A stretch of 64,000 nt of DNA, taken from positions 496,001 through 560,000 of the forward strand of contig NZ_LXFU01000037.1 in NCBI RefSeq assembly GCF_001657485.1. Direction: 5' to 3'. Of the stretch, positions 27,815 to 35,720 are shown in pieces (position 1 is the first letter of the stretch; each line of letters starts with the position of its first letter). The stretch is from Rhizobium sp. WYCCWR10014 (GTDB taxonomy: Bacteria > Pseudomonadota > Alphaproteobacteria > Rhizobiales > Rhizobiaceae). The position numbers and the translations under genes are program-made. The notes beneath the pieces are model-generated. The model was given only the letters and a program-made list of their open reading frames with translations. It was not told the origin of the DNA and ran no database searches.

Positions 27815-28930
27815 ATGCCGGAACCGCTCAAGAACCTGCTGCATGAAGCATTGGTCGGCGATATGGCCGATCGCATTGCCGGCAACGCGCCGACCTTCGA
27901 TAACAACCGCTTCGTGATGCTGGCAACCGACGGCCTCCGAGCGCTGGAACTGATGGAGCGCTCGGCCCTGATCCGCGACGCGCTGTTTGCCACCCTTCCC
28001 GGTGATTTCCGGGAGGCCGCAGCCATTCTGAAGGCGAGCCTGCCTGCCGCCGGCAGGCCGGGGCTCTCCGGCTGGATGCTGCTGCCGGTCAATCAGTTCA
28101 TCGCCGCGCGCGGCCCCGATCATTTCGATCTCGGTCTCGATCTCCTGAAGGCGCTGACGCCGCATTTCACAGCCGAATACGGCATCCGCCCCTTTATCCA
28201 CCGAGACCAGCAGCGCGCACTGGCCATCATTTCAGCCTGGGTCGACGATCCCGATCAGCATGTGCGCCGGCTGGCGAGCGAGGGAACGCGGCCGCGCCTG
28301 CCCTGGGCGATGCGCCTGCCGCAGCTCGTGAAGGATCCGGCGCCGATTCTGCCCATCCTGACCGCGCTGATGGATGATCCGGAGGATTATGTGCGCCGAT
28401 CCGTGGCCAACAGCCTGAACGACGTCGCCAAGGATCACCCGGATCTGGTCGCCGCCTTCATCGCCAGTCATATCGACGGCGCTTCATCCGAACGCCGCTG
28501 GCTGCTGAAACATGCCTCGCGCACGCTTCTGAAGAAAGGCCACGCGCAGGCGCTTGCCAATTTCGGATTCGCCGCGGCCGCTTCGCTCGAATGCGAATTG
28601 CGGCTCCGGAATGCTGAGGTGATGTTCGGCGAAGGGCTGGATTTCGAAATCCGGGTGACCAACGCCGGCGAGCTAGCGCAGTCGCTGATGATCGACTACG
28701 CCATTCACCATGTGAAGAGCGACGGTTCGCTCTCACCCAAGGTCTTCAAGTGCAAGGCGATAATGCTCGCTCCGGGGCAAAGCCATACAATTGGGCGCCG
28801 CCACGCCCTACGGCCGATCACGACGCGACGCTATTATCCAGGCGAACATCGCATCGCCATCCTCGTCAACGGCGCGGAGACCGCATCACAGAGCTTCGTC
28901 CTCGTCATGCCCTCACCTGACCCAGCTTGA
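27815..28930 (+). CDS. AlkC-like DNA alkylation repair protein with C-terminal Ig-like domain
   Basis: The 371-residue protein has helical HEAT-like repeats over residues ~30-265, including ASEGTRPRLPWAMRL and VRRSVANSLNDVAKDHPDLV, a hallmark of the DNA_alkylation family. Residues ~270-368 are beta-rich (AEVMFGEGLDFEIRVTNAGE ... RYYPGEHRIAILVNG) and look like an Ig-like domain. That combination points to AlkC rather than AlkD. AlkC enzymes excise 3-methyladenine or 3-methylcytosine by flipping-independent recognition. The gene stands alone. Confidence 0.85.
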   Translation: MPEPLKNLLHEALVGDMADRIAGNAPTFDNNRFVMLATDGLRALELMERSALIRDALFATLPGDFREAAAILKASLPAAGRPGLSGWMLLPVNQFIAARGPDHFDLGLDLLKALTPHFTAEYGIRPFIHRDQQRALAIISAWVDDPDQHVRRLASEGTRPRLPWAMRLPQLVKDPAPILPILTALMDDPEDYVRRSVANSLNDVAKDHPDLVAAFIASHIDGASSERRWLLKHASRTLLKKGHAQALANFGFAAAASLECELRLRNAEVMFGEGLDFEIRVTNAGELAQSLMIDYAIHHVKSDGSLSPKVFKCKAIMLAPGQSHTIGRRHALRPITTRRYYPGEHRIAILVNGAETASQSFVLVMPSPDPA

Positions 28931-29224
28931 GGCTTTCTTGTGCACTGCACTTGACTTTCCACGCGAACTAGCCCAAATGCGGGTCAGCTTTCACCCTTCC
29001 GGCCGCCGCGTGAGCGTGCCCCTGCTGAAAAATACAGATGCAGGAAGAAGGGACAAAAGCGCATTTCGATAGAGCGCCGCACTCCCATGAGCGGCCAGAA
29101 GCGCTGGAAAGCTTTTTCCAACTCACAAGTTCCCACTTCACGCGGGGTTCTTGACGCCAGAATGAAACCGGATCGCATGGTGCGTTCCGGCGATAGTCAT
29201 TGTGGCGCCCCGAAAGGTTATACC
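28931..29224 (+). other. Long leader upstream of the DEAD-box helicase gene
   Basis: About 290 bases without a convincing gene. An in-frame ATG at 29087 exists, but the intervening 46 residues look unlike helicase sequence. No recognisable riboswitch or repeat was found. Confidence 0.4.
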
Positions 29225-30910
29225 TTGACTAATTTTGAATCGCTTGGTGTCTCCAAGCCGATCGTCGCTACTTTGTTCCAGCTCGGCATCGAAACGCCGA
29301 CGCCGATCCAGGAACATGCCATTCCCCTCCTCCTCGAAGGCCGCGACCTGATCGGCCTTGCCCAGACCGGCACCGGCAAGACGGCCGCTTTCGGCCTGCC
29401 GCTGATCGAAAAGCTGCTTGCCGACGAACGGCGTCCCGACAACCGCACGACGCGTACGCTGATCTTGGCGCCGACCCGCGAACTGGTGAACCAGATCGCC
29501 GAGAGCCTGAAGAAGTTCATCCGCAAGTCGTCGCTACGCATCAATGTCGTCGTCGGCGGCGTCTCGATCAACAAGCAGCAGCTTCAGCTTGAAAAAGGCA
29601 CCGACATTCTCGTCGCCACGCCCGGCCGCCTGCTCGACCTCATCAATCGCCGCGCGATCACGCTGACTGCGGTTCGCTATCTCGTGCTCGACGAAGCCGA
29701 CCAGATGCTAGACCTCGGCTTCGTCCACGATCTGCGCAAGATCGCCAAGATGGTGCCGATAAAGCGCCAGACCATGCTGTTCTCGGCCACCATGCCGAAG
29801 GCGATCGCCGATCTTGCCGGCGAATATCTCGTCGATCCCGTCAAGGTCGAGGTCACGCCTCCAGGCAAGGCCGCCGACAAGGTCGAGCAGTACGTCCATT
29901 TCGTTGCCGGCAAGAACGACAAGACGGAACTGCTCCGCAAGTCGCTGACCGAAAACCCCGATGGCCGCGCCATGGTCTTCCTGCGCACCAAGCACGGTGC
30001 CGAGAAGCTGATGAAGCATCTCGAAAACATCGGCTATTCCGTCGCCTCGATCCACGGCAACAAGAGCCAGGGTCAGCGCGAGCGGGCGCTGAAGGCCTTC
30101 CGCGACGGCAGCATCAAGACGCTGATCGCCACCGACGTCGCCGCCCGCGGCATCGACATTCCTGCTGTCAGCCACGTCTACAACTACGACCTGCCTGAGG
30201 TGCCTGACGCCTATGTCCATCGCATCGGCCGCACGGCGCGCGCCGGCCGCGACGGTATCGCCATCGCTTTCTGCGCTCCCGACGAAGCCAAGCTGCTGCG
30301 TGATATCGAGCGCCTGATGGGCATCGACATCACTGTCGCAAGCGGCGAAGCGCCGGCAAACATCAGCGGCGGACCCCGCCGTGCCAACGGCAATGGCAAC
30401 AACCGCAATCGCAATGGCGGCCAGGGTCGCGAAGGCCAGGGTCGTGGCGAAGGCCGTGGCGACCAGAACCGCTCCGAGCATCGCGGCAACCGTCAGGAAC
30501 GCCGCCCGCGCCGTGAAGGCGAAGGCAGCGAAGTCCGCGCCGGCGGCGAGGAGCGTCGTCCGCGTCCGGAGCGCCCGACCAGCCGCAACGAGGACTTCCG
30601 CGGCCAGCGCCGCGGTGAAGCGACCCCGGATCTCGGCCCCGACAACGATCTGGCCTCGACCTCCGATTTCCGCGCCTCTGCAAAGCCACAGCGTCCAGCC
30701 CATCATGGCGCCCATGCCAATGGTGAGCCGAGCGGTCATCATCGCGGCAACAGCCGTCACGCCCATGGCCGTCCGGCCCGCAAGCATGGCGAGGACCGCG
30801 GCCCGCAGCAGGCCCAAGCCGGCGAACCGCGCCGGGACGGCAACGGCGGCAATCGCCGCGGTGGCTCCGGCTCCCGCAACGGTGGCGGCCAGCGCCGCGA
30901 ACGCGCCTGA
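29225..30910 (+). CDS. rhlE: DEAD-box ATP-dependent RNA helicase (RhlE-like)
   Basis: The start is probably the TTG at 29225 (TNFESLGVSKPIVATLF), with GAAAGG 8 bases upstream, giving 561 aa. The Q motif (TPTPIQ), motif I AQTGTGKT, APTRELV, TPGRLLD, DEAD, SAT, and the C-terminal HRIGRTARAGRDG are all present. Residues ~390-560 form an Arg/Gly/Asn-rich, low-complexity basic tail that probably binds RNA. It ends at a strong rho-independent terminator. Such helicases help fold rRNA and structured mRNA, especially in the cold; a specific role is not visible. Confidence 0.93.
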   Translation: MTNFESLGVSKPIVATLFQLGIETPTPIQEHAIPLLLEGRDLIGLAQTGTGKTAAFGLPLIEKLLADERRPDNRTTRTLILAPTRELVNQIAESLKKFIRKSSLRINVVVGGVSINKQQLQLEKGTDILVATPGRLLDLINRRAITLTAVRYLVLDEADQMLDLGFVHDLRKIAKMVPIKRQTMLFSATMPKAIADLAGEYLVDPVKVEVTPPGKAADKVEQYVHFVAGKNDKTELLRKSLTENPDGRAMVFLRTKHGAEKLMKHLENIGYSVASIHGNKSQGQRERALKAFRDGSIKTLIATDVAARGIDIPAVSHVYNYDLPEVPDAYVHRIGRTARAGRDGIAIAFCAPDEAKLLRDIERLMGIDITVASGEAPANISGGPRRANGNGNNRNRNGGQGREGQGRGEGRGDQNRSEHRGNRQERRPRREGEGSEVRAGGEERRPRPERPTSRNEDFRGQRRGEATPDLGPDNDLASTSDFRASAKPQRPAHHGAHANGEPSGHHRGNSRHAHGRPARKHGEDRGPQQAQAGEPRRDGNGGNRRGGSGSRNGGGQRRERA

Positions 30911-30930
30911 TCGTTGAACGACTGAAAAGC

Positions 30931-30958
30931 AAAAAGGCCGGGGATCTCCGGCCTTTTT
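30931..30958 (+). terminator. Rho-independent terminator of the helicase gene
   Basis: A perfect 11-base stem AAAAAGGCCGG / CCGGCCTTTTT with a 6-base loop ends in a U-run. It lies 20 bases after the helicase stop. Confidence 0.92.
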
Positions 30959-30985
30959 GTTATCCAGCGCATCGGTGCGTAGATT

Positions 30986-31037
30986 CAAAGTGTTGGAGCG
31001 TCCTTTGTGCGTCCGAAAGGACGCACGGCGCTCTAAA
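30986..31037 (+). repeat. Palindromic repeat, family C copy 1
   Basis: The segment TTGGAGCGTCCTTTGTGCGT, loop GAAA, then GGACGCACGGCGCTCTA resembles copies at 32059-32108 (inverted) and 58268-58318. Its right edge supplies the TAG stop codon of the EamA gene at 31033. Confidence 0.75.
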
Positions 31038-31932
31038 CCTCCGCAGGCCTATGCTCGCTGAACGCCTTGCGATTCGTGAGATAGACGCCTGTCACGACCA
31101 CCACGGTGCCGACGATCAGCGGCAGGGTCAGCGGTTCTCCGAAGGCGATGAAGGCTTCGAGAGCGACCGCTGGCGGCATCAGGTAGATCAGCGAGGCAGC
31201 GCGTGACACCTGACCCCGGCGGATCAGATAGAGCAGCAGCCCGACGCCGCCCATCGACAGGCCGAAAACCGACCAGGCCAGCGCGCCGTAGGCCTGCGCG
31301 GCGCCGTCGAAATGCTGATGCTCGAAGACTAGCGAAAGCGGCAGCGTGAGGATCAGCGCGCCGACATATTGCAAGGTTGCGATGGTTCTGAGGTCGCCGG
31401 ATTGCAGGTGTTTCTTCTGATAGAGCGTGCCGTAGGTGACGGACGCCATAGCGACCAGGTTGATCGCCAGCGGCAGGGCGGCATGCGTGAGATCGGCGGT
31501 CGCCGGATCGAGCAGCTTCGGCGAAATGGCAATGGCAATGCCGATGAAGCCGAGGGCAAGGCCGAGCTTCTGTGCCTGCTGCAGCCGCTCGCCGATGAGG
31601 AAGGGAGCTGCCATCGCCGTCAGCAATGGCTGCAGCGCCGCGATGATGCCCGATATGCCGGCCGGCACGCCATTCGCGATCGCCCACCAGAGACCGGCGA
31701 GGTAGAAACCATGCAGGAAGAAGCCGGAATAGACGGCGCGCAGCGCCGTCGCCCGGCTCGGCCATTGCGCCCGCACCACAAGGCAGAGCGCCAGGAATGC
31801 CGCCGCCGACAGCGCGTAGCGTATCGAAAGAAAGGTGAAGGGCTCGGAATGCAGCGAGGCGTATTTCGCCACCACCCAGCCCGTGGACCAGAGCAGGACG
31901 AAAACGGCGGGGGCAAGGCGATCGAGGGACAT
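31033..31932 (-). CDS. EamA/DMT-family transporter
   Basis: The 299-residue protein has about ten hydrophobic helices in two EamA repeats of ~140 residues. Typical segments include LLWSTGWVVAKYASLHSEPFTFLSIRY at the start and SLIYLMPPAVALEAFIAFGEPL near the end. DMT exporters of this size move amino acids or other small metabolites out of the cell. Neighbours give no substrate clue. Its stop codon falls inside a palindromic repeat. Confidence 0.85.
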   Translation of the reverse strand: MSLDRLAPAVFVLLWSTGWVVAKYASLHSEPFTFLSIRYALSAAAFLALCLVVRAQWPSRATALRAVYSGFFLHGFYLAGLWWAIANGVPAGISGIIAALQPLLTAMAAPFLIGERLQQAQKLGLALGFIGIAIAISPKLLDPATADLTHAALPLAINLVAMASVTYGTLYQKKHLQSGDLRTIATLQYVGALILTLPLSLVFEHQHFDGAAQAYGALAWSVFGLSMGGVGLLLYLIRRGQVSRAASLIYLMPPAVALEAFIAFGEPLTLPLIVGTVVVVTGVYLTNRKAFSEHRPAEV

Positions 31933-32058
31933 GGGGCGGCTCGGGAGAGAAGAGGTTGCCGTGCTGATAGCCCCACCCGCCCGCCGCGGTCAAAGGCGAA
32001 GCGTTGATGCTTATCTGAAATTTCGCTGATGGCAGCGATCCGGTGACCGGACCGCCCA

Positions 32059-32108
32059 TAGCGCCGCGCGCCTTTTCAAGAGGCGCAAAGGACGTTGTAG
32101 CACTCTGA
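32059..32108 (-). repeat. Palindromic repeat, family C copy 2
   Basis: The reverse complement reads CTACAACGTCCTTTGCGCCT, then CTTGAAAAGGCGCGCGGCGC. It shares the layout of the repeats at 30986 and 58268. Confidence 0.7.
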
Positions 32109-32111
32109 CTG

Positions 32112-32162
32112 CTGCATATTTCACCCTTAAAGCGGAGTCGATTTAAGGGTGAAATTATGCAG
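32112..32162. repeat. Palindromic repeat with TTTCACCCTTAAA arms
   Basis: Arms CTGCATA-TTTCACCCTTAAA and TTTAAGGGTGAAATTATGCAG surround a 10-base centre. The stem is about 19-20 bp with one bulged base. It directly abuts the family C copy. Confidence 0.75.
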
Positions 32163-32363
32163 TAGGCCGAACGAAAAACAGTCACATGCTCAGATTTTGC
32201 GCAAGCCTCGAGATCCACTATCCACCATGCCGCACCGCATCACTTTAAATGCCCAGATTTTCAGCCGTTTCCCGCAGCGCAAAATCTTTTCCCCGAAATG
32301 CGCATGGTTCTTGCATTGCCATTTGCGTTGTATTCAAATGAACAAAAAAGGGGAGCCGAGCCT

Positions 32364-33773
32364 TTGGCATTTGATGAAATGATTACCGGGGACGAAAGTT
32401 CTCGCCCGCCTTATGAAAAATACTTCGAGTGGTACAACAGCCAAGACCGGGCGCATCTGATTGCCAAATCCCGCGATGCGGAAAACATCTTCCGGAAGAC
32501 CGGCATCACCTTCGCGGTCTACGGCCATGCCGACAGTTCCGAAAAACTCATCCCCTTCGACATCATTCCCCGCATCATCTCCGCCCGCGAATGGCGCAAG
32601 CTCGCCCAAGGCATCGAGCAGCGGGTGATCGCGCTCAATGCCTTTCTGGACGATATCTATCATAAGCAGGAGATCATCCGCGCCGGCCGCGTTCCGCGCG
32701 AGTTGATCGAAAACAACGTCACCTTCATCCCCGAAATGATCGGCTTCCGCCCGCCCGGCGGCGTGTATACCCACATCGTCGGCACCGACATCGTGCGCAC
32801 CGGCGAGGACCAGTTTTACGTGCTGGAGGATAATGCCCGCACGCCCTCCGGTGTCAGCTACATGCTGGAAAACCGCGAAACCATGATGCAGATGTTCCCT
32901 GAGCTCTTTCACGAGAACAAGGTGCAGCGTGTCGAGGATTATCCCTATCTACTGCGTCAGAGCCTAGCCTCGCTGGCCCCTCCCGGCTGCAAGGGCAAAC
33001 CGCGTGTCGCCGTGCTGACGCCGGGCATTTACAATTCCGCCTATTACGAGCATTCCTTCCTCGCCGACATGATGGGCGTCGAACTGGTCGAGGGCGCGGA
33101 TCTGCGCGTCATCGACGGCAAGGTGAAGATGAGGACGACACGCGGTTACGAAGCGATCGACGTGCTCTACCGCCGCGTCGACGACGACTTCCTCGATCCA
33201 CTGACCTTTCGGGCCGATTCCGCTCTCGGCATTCCCGGCATCATGGATGTCTACCGCTCCGGCAACATCACCATCGCCAATGCGCCGGGCACCGGCATTT
33301 GCGACGACAAGGCGATCTATTCCTATATGCCCGAAATCGTAGAATTCTATACCGGCCGCAAGGCACTGCTCGAAAACGTGCCGACCTGGCGCTGTTCGGA
33401 AGCCGACAGCCTGAAATATGTGCTGGAGCATCTGGAAGAACTGGTGGTCAAGGAGGTGCACGGCTCCGGAGGCTACGGCATGCTGGTCGGCCCGACGGCG
33501 TCGAAGAAGGAGCGCTCCGATTTCGCCGAGAAGCTGAAGGCCAAGCCGAACAATTACATCGCCCAGCCGACGTTGTCGCTCTCCACCGTGCCGATCCTCG
33601 TCAACAAGGGCATCGCGCCGCGCCATGTCGACCTTCGCCCCTATGTGCTTGTATCCGACAAGGTACAGATCATTCCAGGCGGGCTCACCCGCGTGGCGCT
33701 GAAGCAGGGCTCGCTGGTGGTCAATTCCAGCCAGGGCGGCGGCACCAAAGACACTTGGGTATTGGAGGACTGA
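32364..33773 (+). CDS. Circularly permuted ATP-grasp protein
   Basis: The TTG at 32364 (AFDEMITGDESSRPPYEKYFEWY) is the likely start, with GGGGAG upstream, giving 469 aa. The protein has the permuted ATP-grasp pattern: FYVLEDNARTPSGVSYMLENR (N-half, residues ~150-175), NAPGTGICDDKAIYSYMP, then VVKEVHGSGGYGMLVGP and RHVDLRPYVL near the C-terminus. Family members are predicted amide ligases of a peptide-modification system. It is the first gene of a three-gene operon with alpha-E and transglutaminase proteins. The chemistry of this operon is not established to my knowledge. Confidence 0.9.
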   Translation: MAFDEMITGDESSRPPYEKYFEWYNSQDRAHLIAKSRDAENIFRKTGITFAVYGHADSSEKLIPFDIIPRIISAREWRKLAQGIEQRVIALNAFLDDIYHKQEIIRAGRVPRELIENNVTFIPEMIGFRPPGGVYTHIVGTDIVRTGEDQFYVLEDNARTPSGVSYMLENRETMMQMFPELFHENKVQRVEDYPYLLRQSLASLAPPGCKGKPRVAVLTPGIYNSAYYEHSFLADMMGVELVEGADLRVIDGKVKMRTTRGYEAIDVLYRRVDDDFLDPLTFRADSALGIPGIMDVYRSGNITIANAPGTGICDDKAIYSYMPEIVEFYTGRKALLENVPTWRCSEADSLKYVLEHLEELVVKEVHGSGGYGMLVGPTASKKERSDFAEKLKAKPNNYIAQPTLSLSTVPILVNKGIAPRHVDLRPYVLVSDKVQIIPGGLTRVALKQGSLVVNSSQGGGTKDTWVLED

Positions 33774-34714
33774 TGCTCGGAAGAACAGCAAACGGCCTCT
33801 ACTGGATGTTTCGTTACATCGAGCGCGCCGAAAATATAGCCCGCCTGATCGATGCGGGGTTGCGCATGTCGCTCACCCGCAGCAGCACTGGCGATGACAA
33901 TTGGGATGGCGTGCTGCAAAGCGCGGGCGTGCGCGAGGCTTATGACGAAGGCCACAGCAAGCTGACCAACGCCGACGCGATCGACTATCTCCTGCGCGAT
34001 CGCACCAATCCGTCGAGCGTCATGTCTTGCATCGATTCCGGCCGCAACAATGCCCGCATGGTGCGCACGGCGCTGACACGTGAGACGTGGGAAGCCACCA
34101 ACGAATGCTGGATCGACTTGAAGTCGCTGCTCGAAAAGCGCGTCAAGGCGGCCGAAATGCCAGAGGTGATCGATGTCATCAAGCGCCGCGCCGGCCTCAT
34201 TCGCGGCGCCTTCCATGGCTCGACACTGCGCAACGAGCTCTATAATTTTGCCCGCATCGGCACCTTCATCGAGCGGGCCGACAATACCAGCCGCATCCTC
34301 GACGTGAAATATTACGTGCTGCTGCCCTCGGTCTCGGCCGTCGGCTCCTCTCTCGACAATGTGCAGTGGGAATCGATCCTGCGCTCGGTCTCCGCCCACC
34401 GCGCCTATAGCTGGGCCTATGACGGCGAATACCGGGCGATGAACATCGCCGACTTCCTGACCCTCAATGTCCAGATGCCGCGCTCGCTTGCCTATTGCTA
34501 CGAGAAGATCGTCAGTAATCTCGGCTATCTCGCCCAGGATTACGAGGAGCGGCTTCCTGCCCACGATACCGCGGATTCAATCCGCACCACGCTGCAGACG
34601 GGGGCGATCCGGGATATCATGGATCAGGGCCTGCACGAGTTCCTGGAGGATTTCGTCTCGCGCAACAACAAGCTCGGCGCGGAAATTTCCGACGGCTACC
34701 GGTTCTATGTATAA
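33773..34714 (+). CDS. Alpha-E domain protein
   Basis: The ATG at 33773 overlaps the ATP-grasp stop by one base (TGATG) and gives 313 aa. The N-terminal LGRTANGLYWMFRYIERAEN and the later RIGTFIERADNTSRILDVKYY are the repeated ER-containing signatures of alpha-E proteins, an all-helical family. Alpha-E proteins are nearly always encoded beside circularly permuted ATP-grasp and transglutaminase genes. They are thought to act in the same peptide ligation or tagging system, but no catalytic role is known. Confidence 0.92.
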   Translation: MLGRTANGLYWMFRYIERAENIARLIDAGLRMSLTRSSTGDDNWDGVLQSAGVREAYDEGHSKLTNADAIDYLLRDRTNPSSVMSCIDSGRNNARMVRTALTRETWEATNECWIDLKSLLEKRVKAAEMPEVIDVIKRRAGLIRGAFHGSTLRNELYNFARIGTFIERADNTSRILDVKYYVLLPSVSAVGSSLDNVQWESILRSVSAHRAYSWAYDGEYRAMNIADFLTLNVQMPRSLAYCYEKIVSNLGYLAQDYEERLPAHDTADSIRTTLQTGAIRDIMDQGLHEFLEDFVSRNNKLGAEISDGYRFYV

Positions 34715-34726
34715 GCGGATAACAAC

Positions 34727-35551
34727 ATGAGACTGAAGATCAGCCACCTCACCGAATACCGCTACGACGGACCGACGCAGTTCTCGCTGCAAAGGCTGCG
34801 GCTGACGCCGCCGACGACATCAGCTCAGAAAGTGCTCGGCTGGGCGCTGAACGTCGAGGGCGCCACGCCCGAGGTGGAATATGACGACCAGTATGGCAAT
34901 CACGTCAATCTGGTCTCGCTGGAAGGCGAACAGGATGTGACGCGCATCCTCGCCGAAGGCGAGGTCGAGACGGAGGACAATAACGGCGTCACCGGCCCGC
35001 ATACCGGCTTCTGCCCGCTTTGGCTCTTCCTGCGCGACACGCCGCTGACCAAGGGCGGCAAGCTGGTGAAAGAACTGATCAAGGGCGTCAGCGGTGACAA
35101 TGAGCTTGCCCGCATGCATGCGCTGATGGCGGCGATCCATGAGACGGTCGATTATAAGCCCGGCACCAGCAACACCGAGACGACGGCCGAACAGGCGCTG
35201 GAGAGGAAGAGCGGCGTCTGCCAGGACCATGCGCACATCTTCATTGCCGCCGCCCGCGCCCTGCAGGTGCCGGCGCGTTACATCTCCGGTTATTTGATGA
35301 TGGAGGAAAAGATCGAACAGGCGGCGACCCATGCCTGGGCAGAGGCGCATATTCCCGGCCTCGGCTGGGTCGGCTTCGATCCCGCCAACGAGATCTGCCC
35401 GGATGCCCGTTACATCAGAGTCGCCTCCGGCCTCTGCTATCGCGACGCCGCGCCGATTTCAGGCATGCGCATTGGCACGCCGGGCGAAACGCTATCGGTC
35501 ACCGTGAAGGTCGAGGACGGCGGGCAGATGCAAAGCCAGAGCCAGAGTTGA
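34727..35551 (+). CDS. Transglutaminase-like cysteine protease family protein
   Basis: The 274-residue protein has the bacterial transglutaminase-like N-terminal strand domain (LKISHLTEYRYDGPTQFSLQ). The papain-like catalytic triad is C165 (SGVCQDHAH), H202 (THAWAEA) and D218 (GFDPANE). It follows the alpha-E gene by 12 bases. With the ATP-grasp it could remove or exchange a conjugated peptide; this is inference from gene association. No signal peptide is visible, so it probably acts in the cytoplasm. Confidence 0.92.
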   Translation: MRLKISHLTEYRYDGPTQFSLQRLRLTPPTTSAQKVLGWALNVEGATPEVEYDDQYGNHVNLVSLEGEQDVTRILAEGEVETEDNNGVTGPHTGFCPLWLFLRDTPLTKGGKLVKELIKGVSGDNELARMHALMAAIHETVDYKPGTSNTETTAEQALERKSGVCQDHAHIFIAAARALQVPARYISGYLMMEEKIEQAATHAWAEAHIPGLGWVGFDPANEICPDARYIRVASGLCYRDAAPISGMRIGTPGETLSVTVKVEDGGQMQSQSQS

Positions 35552-35638
35552 GCGTACCGCAAAGACAAATGGCCGGCGATCCGTGCGCTCTTCGAACATG
35601 GCGTCGACGAGGATCACCGCATGGCGATCTCAAACGGC
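35552..35638 (+). pseudogene. Possible coding remnant after the transglutaminase stop
   Basis: After the TGA at 35549-35551 the same frame continues for 28 codons with coding-like sequence (AYRKDKWPAIRALFEHGVDE DHRMAISNG in two parts) before a second stop. It has no start codon of its own. It may be a remnant of a downstream gene or a C-terminal extension cut by the stop. Confidence 0.35.
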
Positions 35639-35673
35639 TGATTGCCGTTAGCCTGGGAAAACCGGCGGACAAG

Positions 35674-35702
35674 AAAAAAGCGGGGTGATGCCCCGCCTTT
35701 TC
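35674..35702. terminator. Terminator between convergent operons
   Basis: GCGGGG-TGATG-CCCCGC is flanked by an A-run on the left and a T-run on the right, so it can end transcription from both directions. Confidence 0.85.
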
Positions 35703-35720
35703 CAATCTTGGATAATCCGA

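Larger units (their letters stand above)
31933..32363. other. Intergenic region with two palindromic repeats
   Basis: No gene is seen. It holds a family C repeat (32059-32108) and a second palindrome (32112-32162), which together separate the EamA promoter side from the ATP-grasp operon leader. Confidence 0.6.

Noticed and set aside
29087..29224. N-terminal extension of the DEAD-box helicase from ATG 29087
   Set aside because: The 46 extra residues do not look like helicase sequence, while the TTG at 29225 has a ribosome site and begins directly at the usual N-terminus.
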